From NCBI GenBank assembly GCA_003242515.1, contig QGUS01000040.1, positions 1-9,981 of the forward strand: a DNA stretch of 9,981 nt, written 5' to 3'. The stretch comes from Actinomycetota bacterium (GTDB lineage Bacteria > Actinomycetota > Acidimicrobiia > Spongiisociales > ZC4RG35). Shown in pieces: positions 1-6,005 of this stretch. The translations under genes and the position numbers were made by a program. Every line of letters begins with the position of its first letter. The stretch's first letter is position 1. Below the pieces are notes generated by a model. It was not told the origin of the DNA. It saw only the letters and a program-made list of their open reading frames with translations, and did not search any database.

Positions 1-524
1 CTCCGGTCCCCCCCCTCGATCGGCGCCAATGGCGGGCGCTGCGGGTTGCCGTAGAGGCCGACCGCCCCGGCGAGGTCGAGGCCCTGGGCGGCCATGAGCC
101 ACGCGTTGGAGCCGCCGAAGCAGAACCCGAGGACGAAGACCTTGCGGCCGGGGTTTTCGGCCCGGAGCACCTGGAGGGCGGCCGCCACGTCGGCGGTGGT
201 GTGCTCCGGCATCACCTTTGGGACGTGCCCCTTCCACTCGAAGGTCGCGTCCCGGCGACCGACGCCGGCGGTGCGGCCGAAGTAGTCGATGGCCACGGCG
301 TCGTACCCGTGCTCGGCGAAGCGCACGGCGAGCTCGACATAGAAGTCGTGCAGCCCCCGGACGTCGGGGAGGACGACGACTCCCGGCCCCTTGGGCTCGG
401 CCGCGTACGCGGCGAATGCGGCGAGGTGGTTGCCGTCGGGCGCGACCAGATCCAGGTCCTCGGTGCGGGCGCACCCTCCCTCGATGACCGGTACCGGCGG
501 GTTGGCGTCGGGCGAGAAGCACAT
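1..524 (-). CDS. Dienelactone hydrolase family protein (partial, C-terminus beyond left edge)
   Basis: Alpha/beta hydrolase of the dienelactone hydrolase (DLH) family; 174 residues are visible and the gene runs off the left edge. The N-terminus MCFSPDANPP resembles the MCxxxDxxPP opening of many DLH-like proteins, which supports the ATG at 524. The nucleophile motif GFCFGG is at residues 133-138 with Cys135 as expected catalytic nucleophile. LPDVRGLHDFY (52-62) matches the oxyanion-side strand and helix, and DYFGRT (80-85) is also typical. The Asp and His of the triad would lie in the missing part. Family members hydrolyse dienelactone or related ester/lactone substrates in the cytoplasm, but the substrate here cannot be told. 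The gene lies 10 nt after the anti-sigma stop on the same strand, so it may be co-transcribed with the sigma/anti-sigma pair. A leaderless -10-like hexamer also sits just upstream, and no Shine-Dalgarno sequence is seen. The family call is firm. Confidence 0.93.
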   Translation of the reverse strand, partial: MCFSPDANPPVPVIEGGCARTEDLDLVAPDGNHLAAFAAYAAEPKGPGVVVLPDVRGLHDFYVELAVRFAEHGYDAVAIDYFGRTAGVGRRDATFEWKGHVPKVMPEHTTADVAAALQVLRAENPGRKVFVLGFCFGGSNAWLMAAQGLDLAGAVGLYGNPQRPPLAPIEGGDR

Positions 525-531
525 GGGCTCG

Positions 532-537
532 AAGCTA
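532..537 (-). promoter_or_regulatory. Putative -10 element (TAGCTT) for the DLH-family gene, leaderless
   Basis: On the minus strand TAGCTT fits the actinobacterial TANNNT -10 pattern and ends 7 nt before the ATG at 524. Transcription would then begin at or very near the start codon. The TAG is at the same time the stop codon of the anti-sigma gene. No convincing -35 was found. Confidence 0.4.
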
Positions 538-1155
538 GCGCGGCCAGGGCCCGGGCAGCATGCCGGTCATCACGACCCGCCCCGAGGGCGCAGGCCCGCC
601 GCCCTCGTCCTGGAGGGTGATGCGGACCACCGGGTAGTCCTCCGGGGATACCCCGGACCAGAGCGCCACCGGGTCGGGAGAGCGGAGATGGAAGGTCCCC
701 ATGCTCACCCCCTCGCCGTTCCGCCACAGCCAGGCCTCGTAGTAGCTGCCCTCGCCCGCCGGCGGGAGGCCCCGGACCTCGAGGTGCACGTACCAGCCCG
801 ACGGCCTCTCCTCGATCCGAGCCTCGCCGGTGGCGGCCGGGGCCAGCTCGGTGCCGGTCATGGCGATCACCGTCCCGGCCGGGCGGGGCTCCCCGGAGTC
901 GACGAAGGCGATCAGCCCCACCAGCACGAGGGCGAGGGCCGCGGCGATGGCGGCGCTGGGCCAGCCGGACCACCGCCCCGCGGGCACCGGTTCTCCGGCG
1001 ACATCCTCGAGGACCCGGTCGATGAGGTCCGCGGGAGGCTCGGCCCAGGTCTCCGCCCGGGCCAGGATGGAGCGCACCCGGTCGAGGCGCCCGGCCTCGT
1101 CCCCGGTCGCGCCCGATCCGGTCTCGAGATGGGCGGCGCGCTCGTCGGTGCTCAT
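535..1155 (-). CDS. Anti-sigma factor, RskA-type C-terminal domain
   Basis: 206-residue single-pass membrane protein. The N-terminal cytoplasmic part (1-65) includes a short helix, DLIDRVLEDVAGE (43-55), that may bind the sigma factor. A transmembrane helix spans about 66-85. The extracytoplasmic part (about 93-200) matches the anti-sigma-K factor RskA C-terminal domain: GSYYEAWLW (136-144), MGTFHLRS (152-159) and a final strand region RITLQDEGGGPAPSGRVVMTG (178-198). The protein has no cysteine, so it lacks the HxxxCxxC zinc-binding motif of ZAS-type anti-sigma factors. I chose the ATG at 1155 because GGAG lies 8 nt upstream. A GTG at 1203 would add 16 residues and overlap the sigma gene by 20 nt. 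The gene follows the ECF sigma gene by 28 nt, the usual pairing for a cognate anti-sigma factor, so it probably holds that sigma factor at the membrane. Release by proteolysis is known for some RskA relatives but is only an inference here. Confidence 0.85.
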   Translation of the reverse strand: MSTDERAAHLETGSGATGDEAGRLDRVRSILARAETWAEPPADLIDRVLEDVAGEPVPAGRWSGWPSAAIAAALALVLVGLIAFVDSGEPRPAGTVIAMTGTELAPAATGEARIEERPSGWYVHLEVRGLPPAGEGSYYEAWLWRNGEGVSMGTFHLRSPDPVALWSGVSPEDYPVVRITLQDEGGGPAPSGRVVMTGMLPGPWPR

Positions 1156-1163
1156 GTCCTCGT

Positions 1164-1167
1164 CTCC
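1164..1167 (-). promoter_or_regulatory. Ribosome binding site (GGAG) for the anti-sigma gene
   Basis: GGAG on the minus strand lies 8 nt before the ATG at 1155 and decides between this start and the upstream GTG at 1203. It is one of the few Shine-Dalgarno-like sites in the window. Confidence 0.5.
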
Positions 1168-1183
1168 ACTACGGATGGCCGGT

Positions 1184-1711
1184 TCACGCGGTTCCTCCTT
1201 CACGCATGTGGTCGAGCAGCTCCACGAGGCGGCGGTGGGCCCGGTGGGAGCGCGACTTCACCGTCCCTACGGGGACCCCGAGCCGCCCGGCTATCTCCTG
1301 GTGGGTCAGGCCCTCGAAGTGACTCAGCCGGATCACCTCCCGCTCCTCGGCGGGGAGTGCGTCCACGGCGAGCCTCACCTGGAAGGCCTCCCAGGTCTCC
1401 TCGATACCCGCCCCCGGGTCGGCGGCCAGCGTTTCCGGCAACTCCGACGCCGGGCGCTCCTTTCGTAGCAGGTCGATGGCCGCCCGCCTGGCGATGGCGT
1501 AGATCCAGGGGGCGAAGTCGCGGTCCGGATCGAAGGTGGCGGCGGCCCGCCAGGCCTTGAGGAAGGTGACCTGGGTGGCGTCGGCGGCCAGCTCCGGGTC
1601 GCGGAGGATGGCGAGGGCGACCGTGTGGATCGCGCCCCCATAACGCCGGTAGACGGCCTGCAGCGCGCTCTCGTCCCCGGCCTGGAACCTCCGGAGGATT
1701 TCCCGGTCCAC
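1184..1711 (-). CDS. ECF-family RNA polymerase sigma factor
   Basis: 175-residue extracytoplasmic-function sigma factor, a normal length for the family. Sigma region 2 covers about residues 5-86. It includes DATQVTFLKAWR (44-55), equivalent to the common DxxQxxF core-binding stretch, and FAPWIYAIARRAAIDLLRK (66-84). Sigma region 4 covers about 113-165, with LPAEEREVIRLSHFEGLTHQEIA and a helix-turn-helix ending GVPVGTVKSRSHRAHRRL (145-162). The chosen start is the GTG at 1709-1711, giving VDREILRRFQAGD, a typical N-terminus. The open frame extends 225 nt further upstream, but that part overlaps the divergent lipoprotein gene and reads as low-complexity sequence. The anti-sigma gene follows by 28 nt. 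A divergent lipoprotein gene with an ECF-like promoter is 55 nt away and is a likely target. The activating signal is unknown. Confidence 0.95.
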   Translation of the reverse strand: MDREILRRFQAGDESALQAVYRRYGGAIHTVALAILRDPELAADATQVTFLKAWRAAATFDPDRDFAPWIYAIARRAAIDLLRKERPASELPETLAADPGAGIEETWEAFQVRLAVDALPAEEREVIRLSHFEGLTHQEIAGRLGVPVGTVKSRSHRAHRRLVELLDHMREGGTA

Positions 1712-1717
1712 GGCTGG

Positions 1718-1723
1718 ATTCTG
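1718..1723 (-). promoter_or_regulatory. Weak -10-like hexamer (CAGAAT) before the sigma gene
   Basis: On the minus strand CAGAAT ends 6 nt before the GTG at 1711. It departs from TANNNT at the first base but has the leaderless spacing seen elsewhere in the window. There is no clear Shine-Dalgarno sequence for the sigma gene. Confidence 0.22.
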
Positions 1724-1733
1724 CCAGCCCCGC

Positions 1734-1758
1734 GAACCGCCAGCCGGGCCGCTCCGTA
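1734..1758 (+). promoter_or_regulatory. Putative ECF-type promoter for the lipoprotein gene
   Basis: GAACC at 1734-1738 is followed by exactly 16 bp and then CGTA at 1755-1758. This fits the general ECF pattern of a GAAC-core -35 box and a CGT-containing -10 box. The -10 box ends 8 nt before the ATG at 1767, so the transcript would be leaderless or nearly so. The site lies between the divergent sigma gene and the lipoprotein gene, which suggests that the neighbouring sigma factor drives it. The motif match is seen in the sequence; its use is inferred. Confidence 0.45.
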
Positions 1759-1766
1759 CTGGGGGT

Positions 1767-2288
1767 ATGGCGACAAGACACCGGATCGTTCGTCTCACGG
1801 TGGCGCTCGTGGTCGTCCTGGCCGCATGCGGCGGTGCGGGCCAGTCGACCACCTCCACCGCCGCCGGCATCACCACCACGACCGCCGCCAACACCACGAC
1901 CACTGCCTCGGGTGCGGGGGTGCACCTCGGGGACACCAGCCTCGGGCCGGTGCTGGTCGACTCCGACGGGATGACGCTCTACGTGTTCACCCGGGACACG
2001 GAAGGGGAGAGCGTCTGCTACGACTCCTGCGCCGCGATCTGGCCGCCCGTCCCCGGCGACACCCCGGTGGACCCCGTGGTGTCGGGGCTCGGCTTCGGGA
2101 CCATCGAGCGCGACGACGGCACCACCCAGCTCACCGTCGGCGGGATGCCCCTCTACCTGTACGCCGGCGACACCGCGCCGGGGGACGTCAACGGGCAGGG
2201 CGTCGAGGGGGTCTGGTTCGTGGTCGACGCGACCGGGTCGATGGTGGCGGGATCGCCGACGGCGGATCCGTCGTACGAGGGCTACTAG
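1767..2288 (+). CDS. Secreted lipoprotein with two Yx(F/Y)xxD repeats (COG4315-like)
   Basis: 173-residue predicted lipoprotein. A basic N-terminus and hydrophobic stretch (residues 1-20) lead into a lipobox LAAC with Cys21 as the lipidated residue. A Thr-rich linker (27-47) follows. The mature domain holds two copies of the repeat found in predicted lipoproteins with conserved Yx(F/W/Y)xxD motifs. The first copy is LYVFTRD (71-77) followed by CYDSCAAIWPPV (84-95). The second is LYLYAGD (129-135) followed by GVEGVWFVV (145-153). Cys84 and Cys88 could form a disulfide or bind a ligand. The biochemical role of this family is not established. The gene is divergent from the ECF sigma gene and has an ECF-like promoter, so it may be part of that regulon. 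The gene at 2292-2942 converges on it with only 3 nt between the stops. Confidence 0.9.
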   Translation: MATRHRIVRLTVALVVVLAACGGAGQSTTSTAAGITTTTAANTTTTASGAGVHLGDTSLGPVLVDSDGMTLYVFTRDTEGESVCYDSCAAIWPPVPGDTPVDPVVSGLGFGTIERDDGTTQLTVGGMPLYLYAGDTAPGDVNGQGVEGVWFVVDATGSMVAGSPTADPSYEGY

Positions 2289-2302
2289 CGGCTACTCGCC
2301 GC
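2288..2302. terminator. Small hairpin at convergent gene ends
   Basis: GCGGC, a 5-nt loop and GCCGC form a perfect 5-bp stem across the meeting point of the two convergent stop codons. No T-run follows on either side, so it would be a weak terminator at best. Confidence 0.2.
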
Positions 2303-2942
2303 CCTCCTCACCCTCTTCGTCCTCGTCGCCGGCAGGCTCGCCGGCACCCGGCGCCCCGGTGGCCGACTCGATCGACGCGACCTCGGATGCGAACGCCTCG
2401 GCGGCTGCCGTGAAGGCGCTCACCGCGTTGCGGCGGAGGGTGCCGGGGTCGTCCGAAGTCAGGCCGTTGAGGGCGTCGGTGGCGGCACGCGCCGCCTCGG
2501 TGAGGTGGTTCACCAGGCGCTGATGCGGCTCGGCGAGGCTGTCGGGCGGTGTCAGGCCCTGCAGCTGGGTGAGCAGCTCGTTGGTGGCCCCCTGTACGGC
2601 TTGGAACCGGGCGACGGCGTCCTGGTACGACACGGCGCGTGGCGTGGCGTCGAACCCCGAGTTGGCCTCGGTGAGGGCGGTGTTCTGCTCCTGGAGCCCG
2701 GCGGAGATCTGGCGGATCTCGTCGAGGTAGGCCTGGACGGCCGGGTCGGGCTCGGCGGCCGTCGTGCTGGAGGTCGTCCCGTCGCCGGGGGTGGTGGTCG
2801 TGGTGGTGCTGCCGCCGGGGACGGTGCTGTCCGCCGAGGCCTGGGGCAGCTCGCGCACGAAGTAGTAGGTGAAGGCGATCATCGCCAGGACCACCAGGGG
2901 GAGGATCCAGCGTCCCGGCTTCGGGTCGGGGTTGAACGCCAT
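2292..2942 (-). CDS. Single-pass membrane protein with Thr-rich linker and helical domain, function unknown
   Basis: 216 residues. A short cytoplasmic N-terminus (1-11) precedes one transmembrane helix (about 12-29, WILPLVVLAMIAFTYYFV). A Ser/Thr-rich linker (39-62) leads to a helical, probably coiled-coil-like domain (about 66-196) rich in Ala, Gln and Leu. The tail is strongly acidic (198-216, GDEDEEGEEGGE). There is no lipobox, so it is probably an uncleaved signal anchor with the helical part outside the cell. I do not recognise a named family. The ATG at 2942 is preceded by a TANNNT hexamer with a 9-nt gap, and AGGG lies 5 nt before it. The gene converges with the lipoprotein gene and diverges from the membrane-protein gene at 3030. 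Confidence 0.8.
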   Translation of the reverse strand: MAFNPDPKPGRWILPLVVLAMIAFTYYFVRELPQASADSTVPGGSTTTTTTPGDGTTSSTTAAEPDPAVQAYLDEIRQISAGLQEQNTALTEANSGFDATPRAVSYQDAVARFQAVQGATNELLTQLQGLTPPDSLAEPHQRLVNHLTEAARAATDALNGLTSDDPGTLRRNAVSAFTAAAEAFASEVASIESATGAPGAGEPAGDEDEEGEEGGE

Positions 2943-2951
2943 GTCGCCCTG

Positions 2952-2957
2952 ACCTTA
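2952..2957 (-). promoter_or_regulatory. Putative -10 element (TAAGGT) for the gene starting at 2942
   Basis: TAAGGT on the minus strand fits TANNNT and ends 9 nt before the ATG, giving a leaderless or very short-leader transcript. No good -35 was seen. Confidence 0.35.
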
Positions 2958-2978
2958 GCCGCGGGTGCCGTTTTCTCC

Positions 2979-2994
2979 GGGGGTTACGACCCCC
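2979..2994. promoter_or_regulatory. Perfect dyad GGGGGT-TACG-ACCCCC between divergent genes
   Basis: Two 6-bp arms pair perfectly around a TACG centre. The dyad lies in the 87-bp region between divergent starts 2942 and 3030 and abuts the possible -35 box of the rightward gene. It could be an operator. As RNA it could be a UNCG-type tetraloop hairpin, but it lies upstream of both proposed transcript starts. Confidence 0.4.
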
Positions 2995-3023
2995 TTGTTG
3001 CGCCCCGGCAAGGGCCATACGTT
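2995..3023 (+). promoter_or_regulatory. Putative leaderless promoter for the gene at 3030
   Basis: A weak -35 box TTGTTG (2995-3000), a 17-bp spacer and -10 TACGTT (3018-3023) precede the ATG at 3030 by 6 nt. The -10 fits TANNNT. Start of transcription at the ATG itself is expected. Confidence 0.42.
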
Positions 3024-3029
3024 CGGGGC

Positions 3030-3857
3030 ATGGAGCCCGAGCGCCACGAGACCTACGAGCGGATCCCCTGGGAGGCGCTGGAAGCGAGACGCACCGATCC
3101 GGGACGCGTGGTGATCGTCGTCTCGGTGGCCGTCGCCCTGGGGGCGCTGGCCTTCTCCTTCATGCGCAACCAGACCGCCGCACCGCCGCAGCCCCTCGCC
3201 CGGGACCCGGCCGGGCCGCCCGTCCCCGTCCCCCCCGCCCCGCCGGTGCAGCAGCCGGTCCCGCAGACCGCCGCGCCGCCGCCCACGGCCATCACCGAGG
3301 CCGACCTCTATGCCGTGGAGCCGGAGCGGCTGGCCGCAGCGGCGGCCGCCCACGCCGAGTGGTTCGCCATCGAGTACGTGTCCGCGGACGGGTCGCAGGC
3401 ATCCCGGGACACCCTGGCGTCGCTGCTGCCCGCGGGCGTCCCGCTGCCGGAGGTGCCCGAGGGGGTTCAGGTGTACGTCGACTGGGCGGGGGCGATGACG
3501 GTCACCGAGGTCGCGCCGCTCACCTACGAGGTCGAGGTGCTGGTGCGCTCCCTCGTCTCCAGTCCCGACGGGGCCTTCACCCGTCAGCCGCCCCGCAGGG
3601 TGCTGGTCGAGGTGGCCGTCTCCACCGAGGGGGCGCCGCGGGTGACCCGCCCGCCGACGGTGTCGGCCGGCGAGGCGGCGGCGCCACAGCCGATGGCCCT
3701 GGGCGCCCTCCCGGAGAGCCTGAAGGCCGAGGTCGAGGCCGCCCACGGCCCGGTCGTGGGCGGTGAGCCCCTGCCGTCGGGCGGGTGGCGGGTGGTGGTG
3801 ATGGCGACGGACCCCGACGGGGTGCGCCGGCCCCGCACGGTCGTGGTGGGGCCGTAG
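3030..3857 (+). CDS. Single-pass membrane protein with Pro-rich linker, function unknown
   Basis: 275 residues. A charged cytoplasmic N-terminus (MEPERHETYERIPWEALEARR) precedes one transmembrane helix (about 27-45). A Pro/Ala-rich linker (51-87) leads to an extracytoplasmic alpha/beta region (about 88-275). This region has an Ala-rich helix (100-113), strands such as GVQVYVDW (145-152) and YEVEVLVRSLV (166-176), and a C-terminal strand pair, GGWRVVVMATDPDG and RTVVVGP. The layout recalls conjugation TcpC-like or other NTF2-fold anchored proteins, but I cannot show this and no conjugation genes are nearby. The ATG at 3030 is preferred to the longer open frame because a -10-like hexamer precedes it and the upstream part is antisense to the 2292-2942 gene. 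The next gene converges with a 7-nt gap. Confidence 0.82.
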   Translation: MEPERHETYERIPWEALEARRTDPGRVVIVVSVAVALGALAFSFMRNQTAAPPQPLARDPAGPPVPVPPAPPVQQPVPQTAAPPPTAITEADLYAVEPERLAAAAAAHAEWFAIEYVSADGSQASRDTLASLLPAGVPLPEVPEGVQVYVDWAGAMTVTEVAPLTYEVEVLVRSLVSSPDGAFTRQPPRRVLVEVAVSTEGAPRVTRPPTVSAGEAAAPQPMALGALPESLKAEVEAAHGPVVGGEPLPSGGWRVVVMATDPDGVRRPRTVVVGP

Positions 3858-3864
3858 GACGCGA

Positions 3865-4119
3865 TCAGCCGGGGAAGGCGCGCTCTAGGATCGCCACGAC
3901 CTCGGGGACGAGGTCGTCCCACGAGGCGGAGGGGTCCTTGGTCACCGTCACGAAGTCGGCCGTGAAGAAGACGCTGGTGACGCCGTCCAGGGCGGCGATG
4001 TCGGCTGCGAATCCCGTGGCATCGTCGTTGGGCCGCACGGTGGCCGGCCCGCCCACGGGTGCGCCCACCGTGAACTTCATCGCCGCCGGGTTCGGGGTGG
4101 GGCTGGGCACGACGGGCAT
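3865..4119 (-). CDS. Small protein with stand-alone Nfu/NifU N-terminal domain
   Basis: 84 residues that read as a complete Nfu N-terminal scaffold domain. NPAAMKFTVG is at 10-19, the helix DDATGFAADIAAL is at 32-44, GVTSVFFTADFVTVTK at 46-61, and W67 with the C-terminal helix LVPEVVAILERAF follows. In full-length Nfu proteins this domain precedes a NifU C-terminal domain whose CxxC motif holds an Fe-S cluster. That domain and all cysteines are absent here, so this protein cannot hold a cluster by that motif. A regulatory or partner-binding role is possible but unproven. The start has a TACCCT hexamer 6 nt upstream. The gene is divergent from hyuA, with 17 nt between start codons, and converges with the 3030-3857 gene. 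Confidence 0.85.
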   Translation of the reverse strand: MPVVPSPTPNPAAMKFTVGAPVGGPATVRPNDDATGFAADIAALDGVTSVFFTADFVTVTKDPSASWDDLVPEVVAILERAFPG

Positions 4120-4124
4120 GAGGC

Positions 4125-4129
4125 GAGGG
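4125..4129 (+). promoter_or_regulatory. Ribosome binding site (GAGGG) for the hyuA-like gene
   Basis: GAGGG lies 7 nt before the GTG at 4137 and supports this start. It implies a leader transcript whose promoter would lie inside the divergent Nfu_N gene. Confidence 0.45.
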
Positions 4130-4131
4130 TA
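4126..4131 (-). promoter_or_regulatory. Putative -10 element (TACCCT) for the Nfu_N gene
   Basis: TACCCT on the minus strand fits TANNNT and ends exactly 6 nt before the ATG at 4119, giving a leaderless transcript. It overlaps a GGGT-AG-ACCC dyad and the hyuA translation-initiation region. Confidence 0.42.
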
Positions 4132-4136
4132 GACCC
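4127..4136. promoter_or_regulatory. Short dyad GGGT-AG-ACCC between hyuA and the Nfu_N gene
   Basis: Perfect 4-bp arms around AG occupy 10 of the 17 bp between the two divergent start codons. They cover the minus-strand -10 and end at the base before the hyuA GTG. The dyad is short enough to be chance. Confidence 0.25.
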
Positions 4137-6005
4137 GTGCGGCTGGTCGGGGTGGACGTCGGCGGGACCTTCACCGACGTCGCCGTCTTCGATGGCCCGT
4201 CGGTGACGGGGTACAAGGTCCCGTCCACTCCTGCCGACCCGTCCGTCGCGGTCGCCTCCGCCGTCGACTGGCGCGCCGACGACGCCTTCCTCCACGGCAC
4301 CACCGTCGCCACCAACGCCCTCCTGGAGGAGAAGGGGGCCCGGGTCGCCCTGGTCACCGACGCAGGGTTCGAGGACCTGGTGGAGATCGCCCGTCAGGAC
4401 CGTCCCTCCCTCTACGACCCCGCCGTGGACCGCCCCGCCCCGCTGGTGGGCCGTGACCACCGCATCCCCCTCGGCGACCCCGACGAGACCGCCTCCAGGC
4501 TCGCCGCGCTGGGCGTGGAAGTGGCCGTGCTGGGAACGGTCGAGGCCTATCTCGATCCGGACGCCGAGGTGAGCCTCGCGGCGCGGCTGTCGGCGGCCTC
4601 GGGTGTCCCCGTCATCGCCGCCACCTCGGTGTCGCCGGAGTTCCGCGAGTACGAGCGGGTGGCGACCGCCCTCCTGTCGGCGTACCTGACCCCCGCCGTC
4701 GCCGGGTACCTCCAGCGGCTCGGCGCGGTTCTTCCGGTTGCCCGGGCCCTCGTCATGACCTCCGCCGGGGGCCTGCTCCCGTTCGACCAGGCACAGGCGG
4801 TCCAGTTGGTGCTGTCGGGGCCGGCCGGTGGGGTGGTCGCCGCCGCAGCCGTGGGTTCCCACCACGGCCACCGCGAGGTTCTCTCCTTCGACATGGGCGG
4901 CACCTCCACCGACGTCTGCCGGATCGAGGGCGGCGTTCCCGCCACGGGATCCGGCCACAGGGTGGCAGGCCGCGTCGCCCGGGTGCCGTCGGTCCCGGTA
5001 CGGCCCAGCGGCGCCGGTGGCGGCAGCATCGGATGGATCGACCGCGGCGGCGCCCTCCGGGTGGGGCCGCAGTCGGCCGGCGCCGATCCCGGGCCTGCCT
5101 GTTACGGGAGGGGCGGCATCGAGCCCGCCGTCTCCGATGCGAACGTCATCGCCGGGTATCTCCCGGACGATCTCGCCCTGGGCGGCAAGTTGCGTCTCGA
5201 TGTCGGGGCCGCCCGGGCCGCCATGGCGCGTCTCGGCGAAGCCGCCGGCCTGTCGGTCGAGGCGTGCGCTGCCGGGATGCTCGAGATCGTCGACAGCCAC
5301 ATGGAGCACGCACTTCGCGCCGTCTCCGTCGAGGAGGGAGCCGACCCCCGGGAGGCGGTGCTGGTGGCCTTCGGTGGGGCCGGCGGGCTGCACGCCGGCC
5401 GTCTGGCCCGGCGTCTGGGCATCCCGACGATCCTCGTCCCGCCGCTCTCCGGTGTCTTCTCCGCCCTCGGACTGCTCCTGTCCCCGCCCCGCCTCGATGG
5501 GGCGCGCACCGTGATGTTGCCCGAAGGCGACGGGGCCCTGGAGGGCGTCGTGGCAGAGCGGACCGGCGACGTGAGCATCAGGTTCTCGGAGGTCTTCGGG
5601 GGCTCGCCCGCGGAGGTGGCCGTGTCGTTCGACTGCCGATACACGGGCCAGTCCCACGAGCTGGAGGTGCGGGCCGAGCCCCGGTGGGACGCCATCCGCC
5701 GAGCCTTCGAGGAGGCCCACCGCCGGCAGTTCGGCTTCGACCGGCCCGGGGAGCGGATAGAGCTGGTCACCGTGCGCGCCACCGCCCTGGGAGAGGCGCC
5801 GCTCCGGTGGGAGTCCGTGGCTGCGGCCCCGACCGGCGTCGATCCCGTCGGCCGCGGCGGTGTCTGGCAGCGTCGGACCCTCCCCGCCGGCTTCGAGCTG
5901 ACCGGCCCGGCGACCGTGGTCGAGGAGTCGTCTGCGGTGCGGGTGGAGCCCGGCCAGCGGCTGGTCGTCCTCGACGACGGGTCGCTGGAGATCACAGTGG
6001 CCTAG
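4137..6005 (+). CDS. hyuA: Hydantoinase/oxoprolinase A-type subunit (HyuA family ATPase)
   Basis: 622 residues, family HydA/HyuA (ASKHA-fold ATPase subunit of ATP-dependent hydantoinases, 5-oxoprolinase and acetone-carboxylase-like enzymes). The N-terminal phosphate loop is VGVDVGGTFTDVAVFD (4-19). GTTVATNALLEEKG (55-68) follows, then EFREYERVATALLSAYL (168-184) and the second phosphate motif FDMGGTSTDV (251-260). Next come SIGWID (297-302) with VGPQSAGADPGPACYGRGG (309-327), then FGGAGGLHA (412-420). The C-terminal region has RYTGQSHELEV (501-511) and GPATVVEESSAVRVEPG (590-606). It is somewhat shorter than the usual 680-700 residues, mainly between about 450 and 495. The GTG start gives the standard N-terminus and has a GAGGG site. 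The B-type partner lies on the same strand but 1.8 kb downstream. With it, the enzyme would use ATP to open a cyclic amide such as 5-oxoproline or a hydantoin. The substrate cannot be told from sequence. Confidence 0.95.
   Translation: MRLVGVDVGGTFTDVAVFDGPSVTGYKVPSTPADPSVAVASAVDWRADDAFLHGTTVATNALLEEKGARVALVTDAGFEDLVEIARQDRPSLYDPAVDRPAPLVGRDHRIPLGDPDETASRLAALGVEVAVLGTVEAYLDPDAEVSLAARLSAASGVPVIAATSVSPEFREYERVATALLSAYLTPAVAGYLQRLGAVLPVARALVMTSAGGLLPFDQAQAVQLVLSGPAGGVVAAAAVGSHHGHREVLSFDMGGTSTDVCRIEGGVPATGSGHRVAGRVARVPSVPVRPSGAGGGSIGWIDRGGALRVGPQSAGADPGPACYGRGGIEPAVSDANVIAGYLPDDLALGGKLRLDVGAARAAMARLGEAAGLSVEACAAGMLEIVDSHMEHALRAVSVEEGADPREAVLVAFGGAGGLHAGRLARRLGIPTILVPPLSGVFSALGLLLSPPRLDGARTVMLPEGDGALEGVVAERTGDVSIRFSEVFGGSPAEVAVSFDCRYTGQSHELEVRAEPRWDAIRRAFEEAHRRQFGFDRPGERIELVTVRATALGEAPLRWESVAAAPTGVDPVGRGGVWQRRTLPAGFELTGPATVVEESSAVRVEPGQRLVVLDDGSLEITVA

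Noticed and set aside
391..1560. 389-codon plus-strand frame opposite the DLH, anti-sigma and sigma genes
   Set aside because: Arg/Gly/Pro-rich shadow of three clearly recognised minus-strand genes.
1712..1936. 75-codon N-terminal extension of the sigma factor frame
   Set aside because: It overlaps the divergent lipoprotein gene, reads as Val/Ala low-complexity sequence, and sigma region 2 begins right after the GTG at 1711.
2505..3029. 175-codon upstream extension of the 3030-3857 gene
   Set aside because: It is antisense to the 2292-2942 gene and Gly/Arg-rich, and the transmembrane topology makes sense only from the ATG at 3030.
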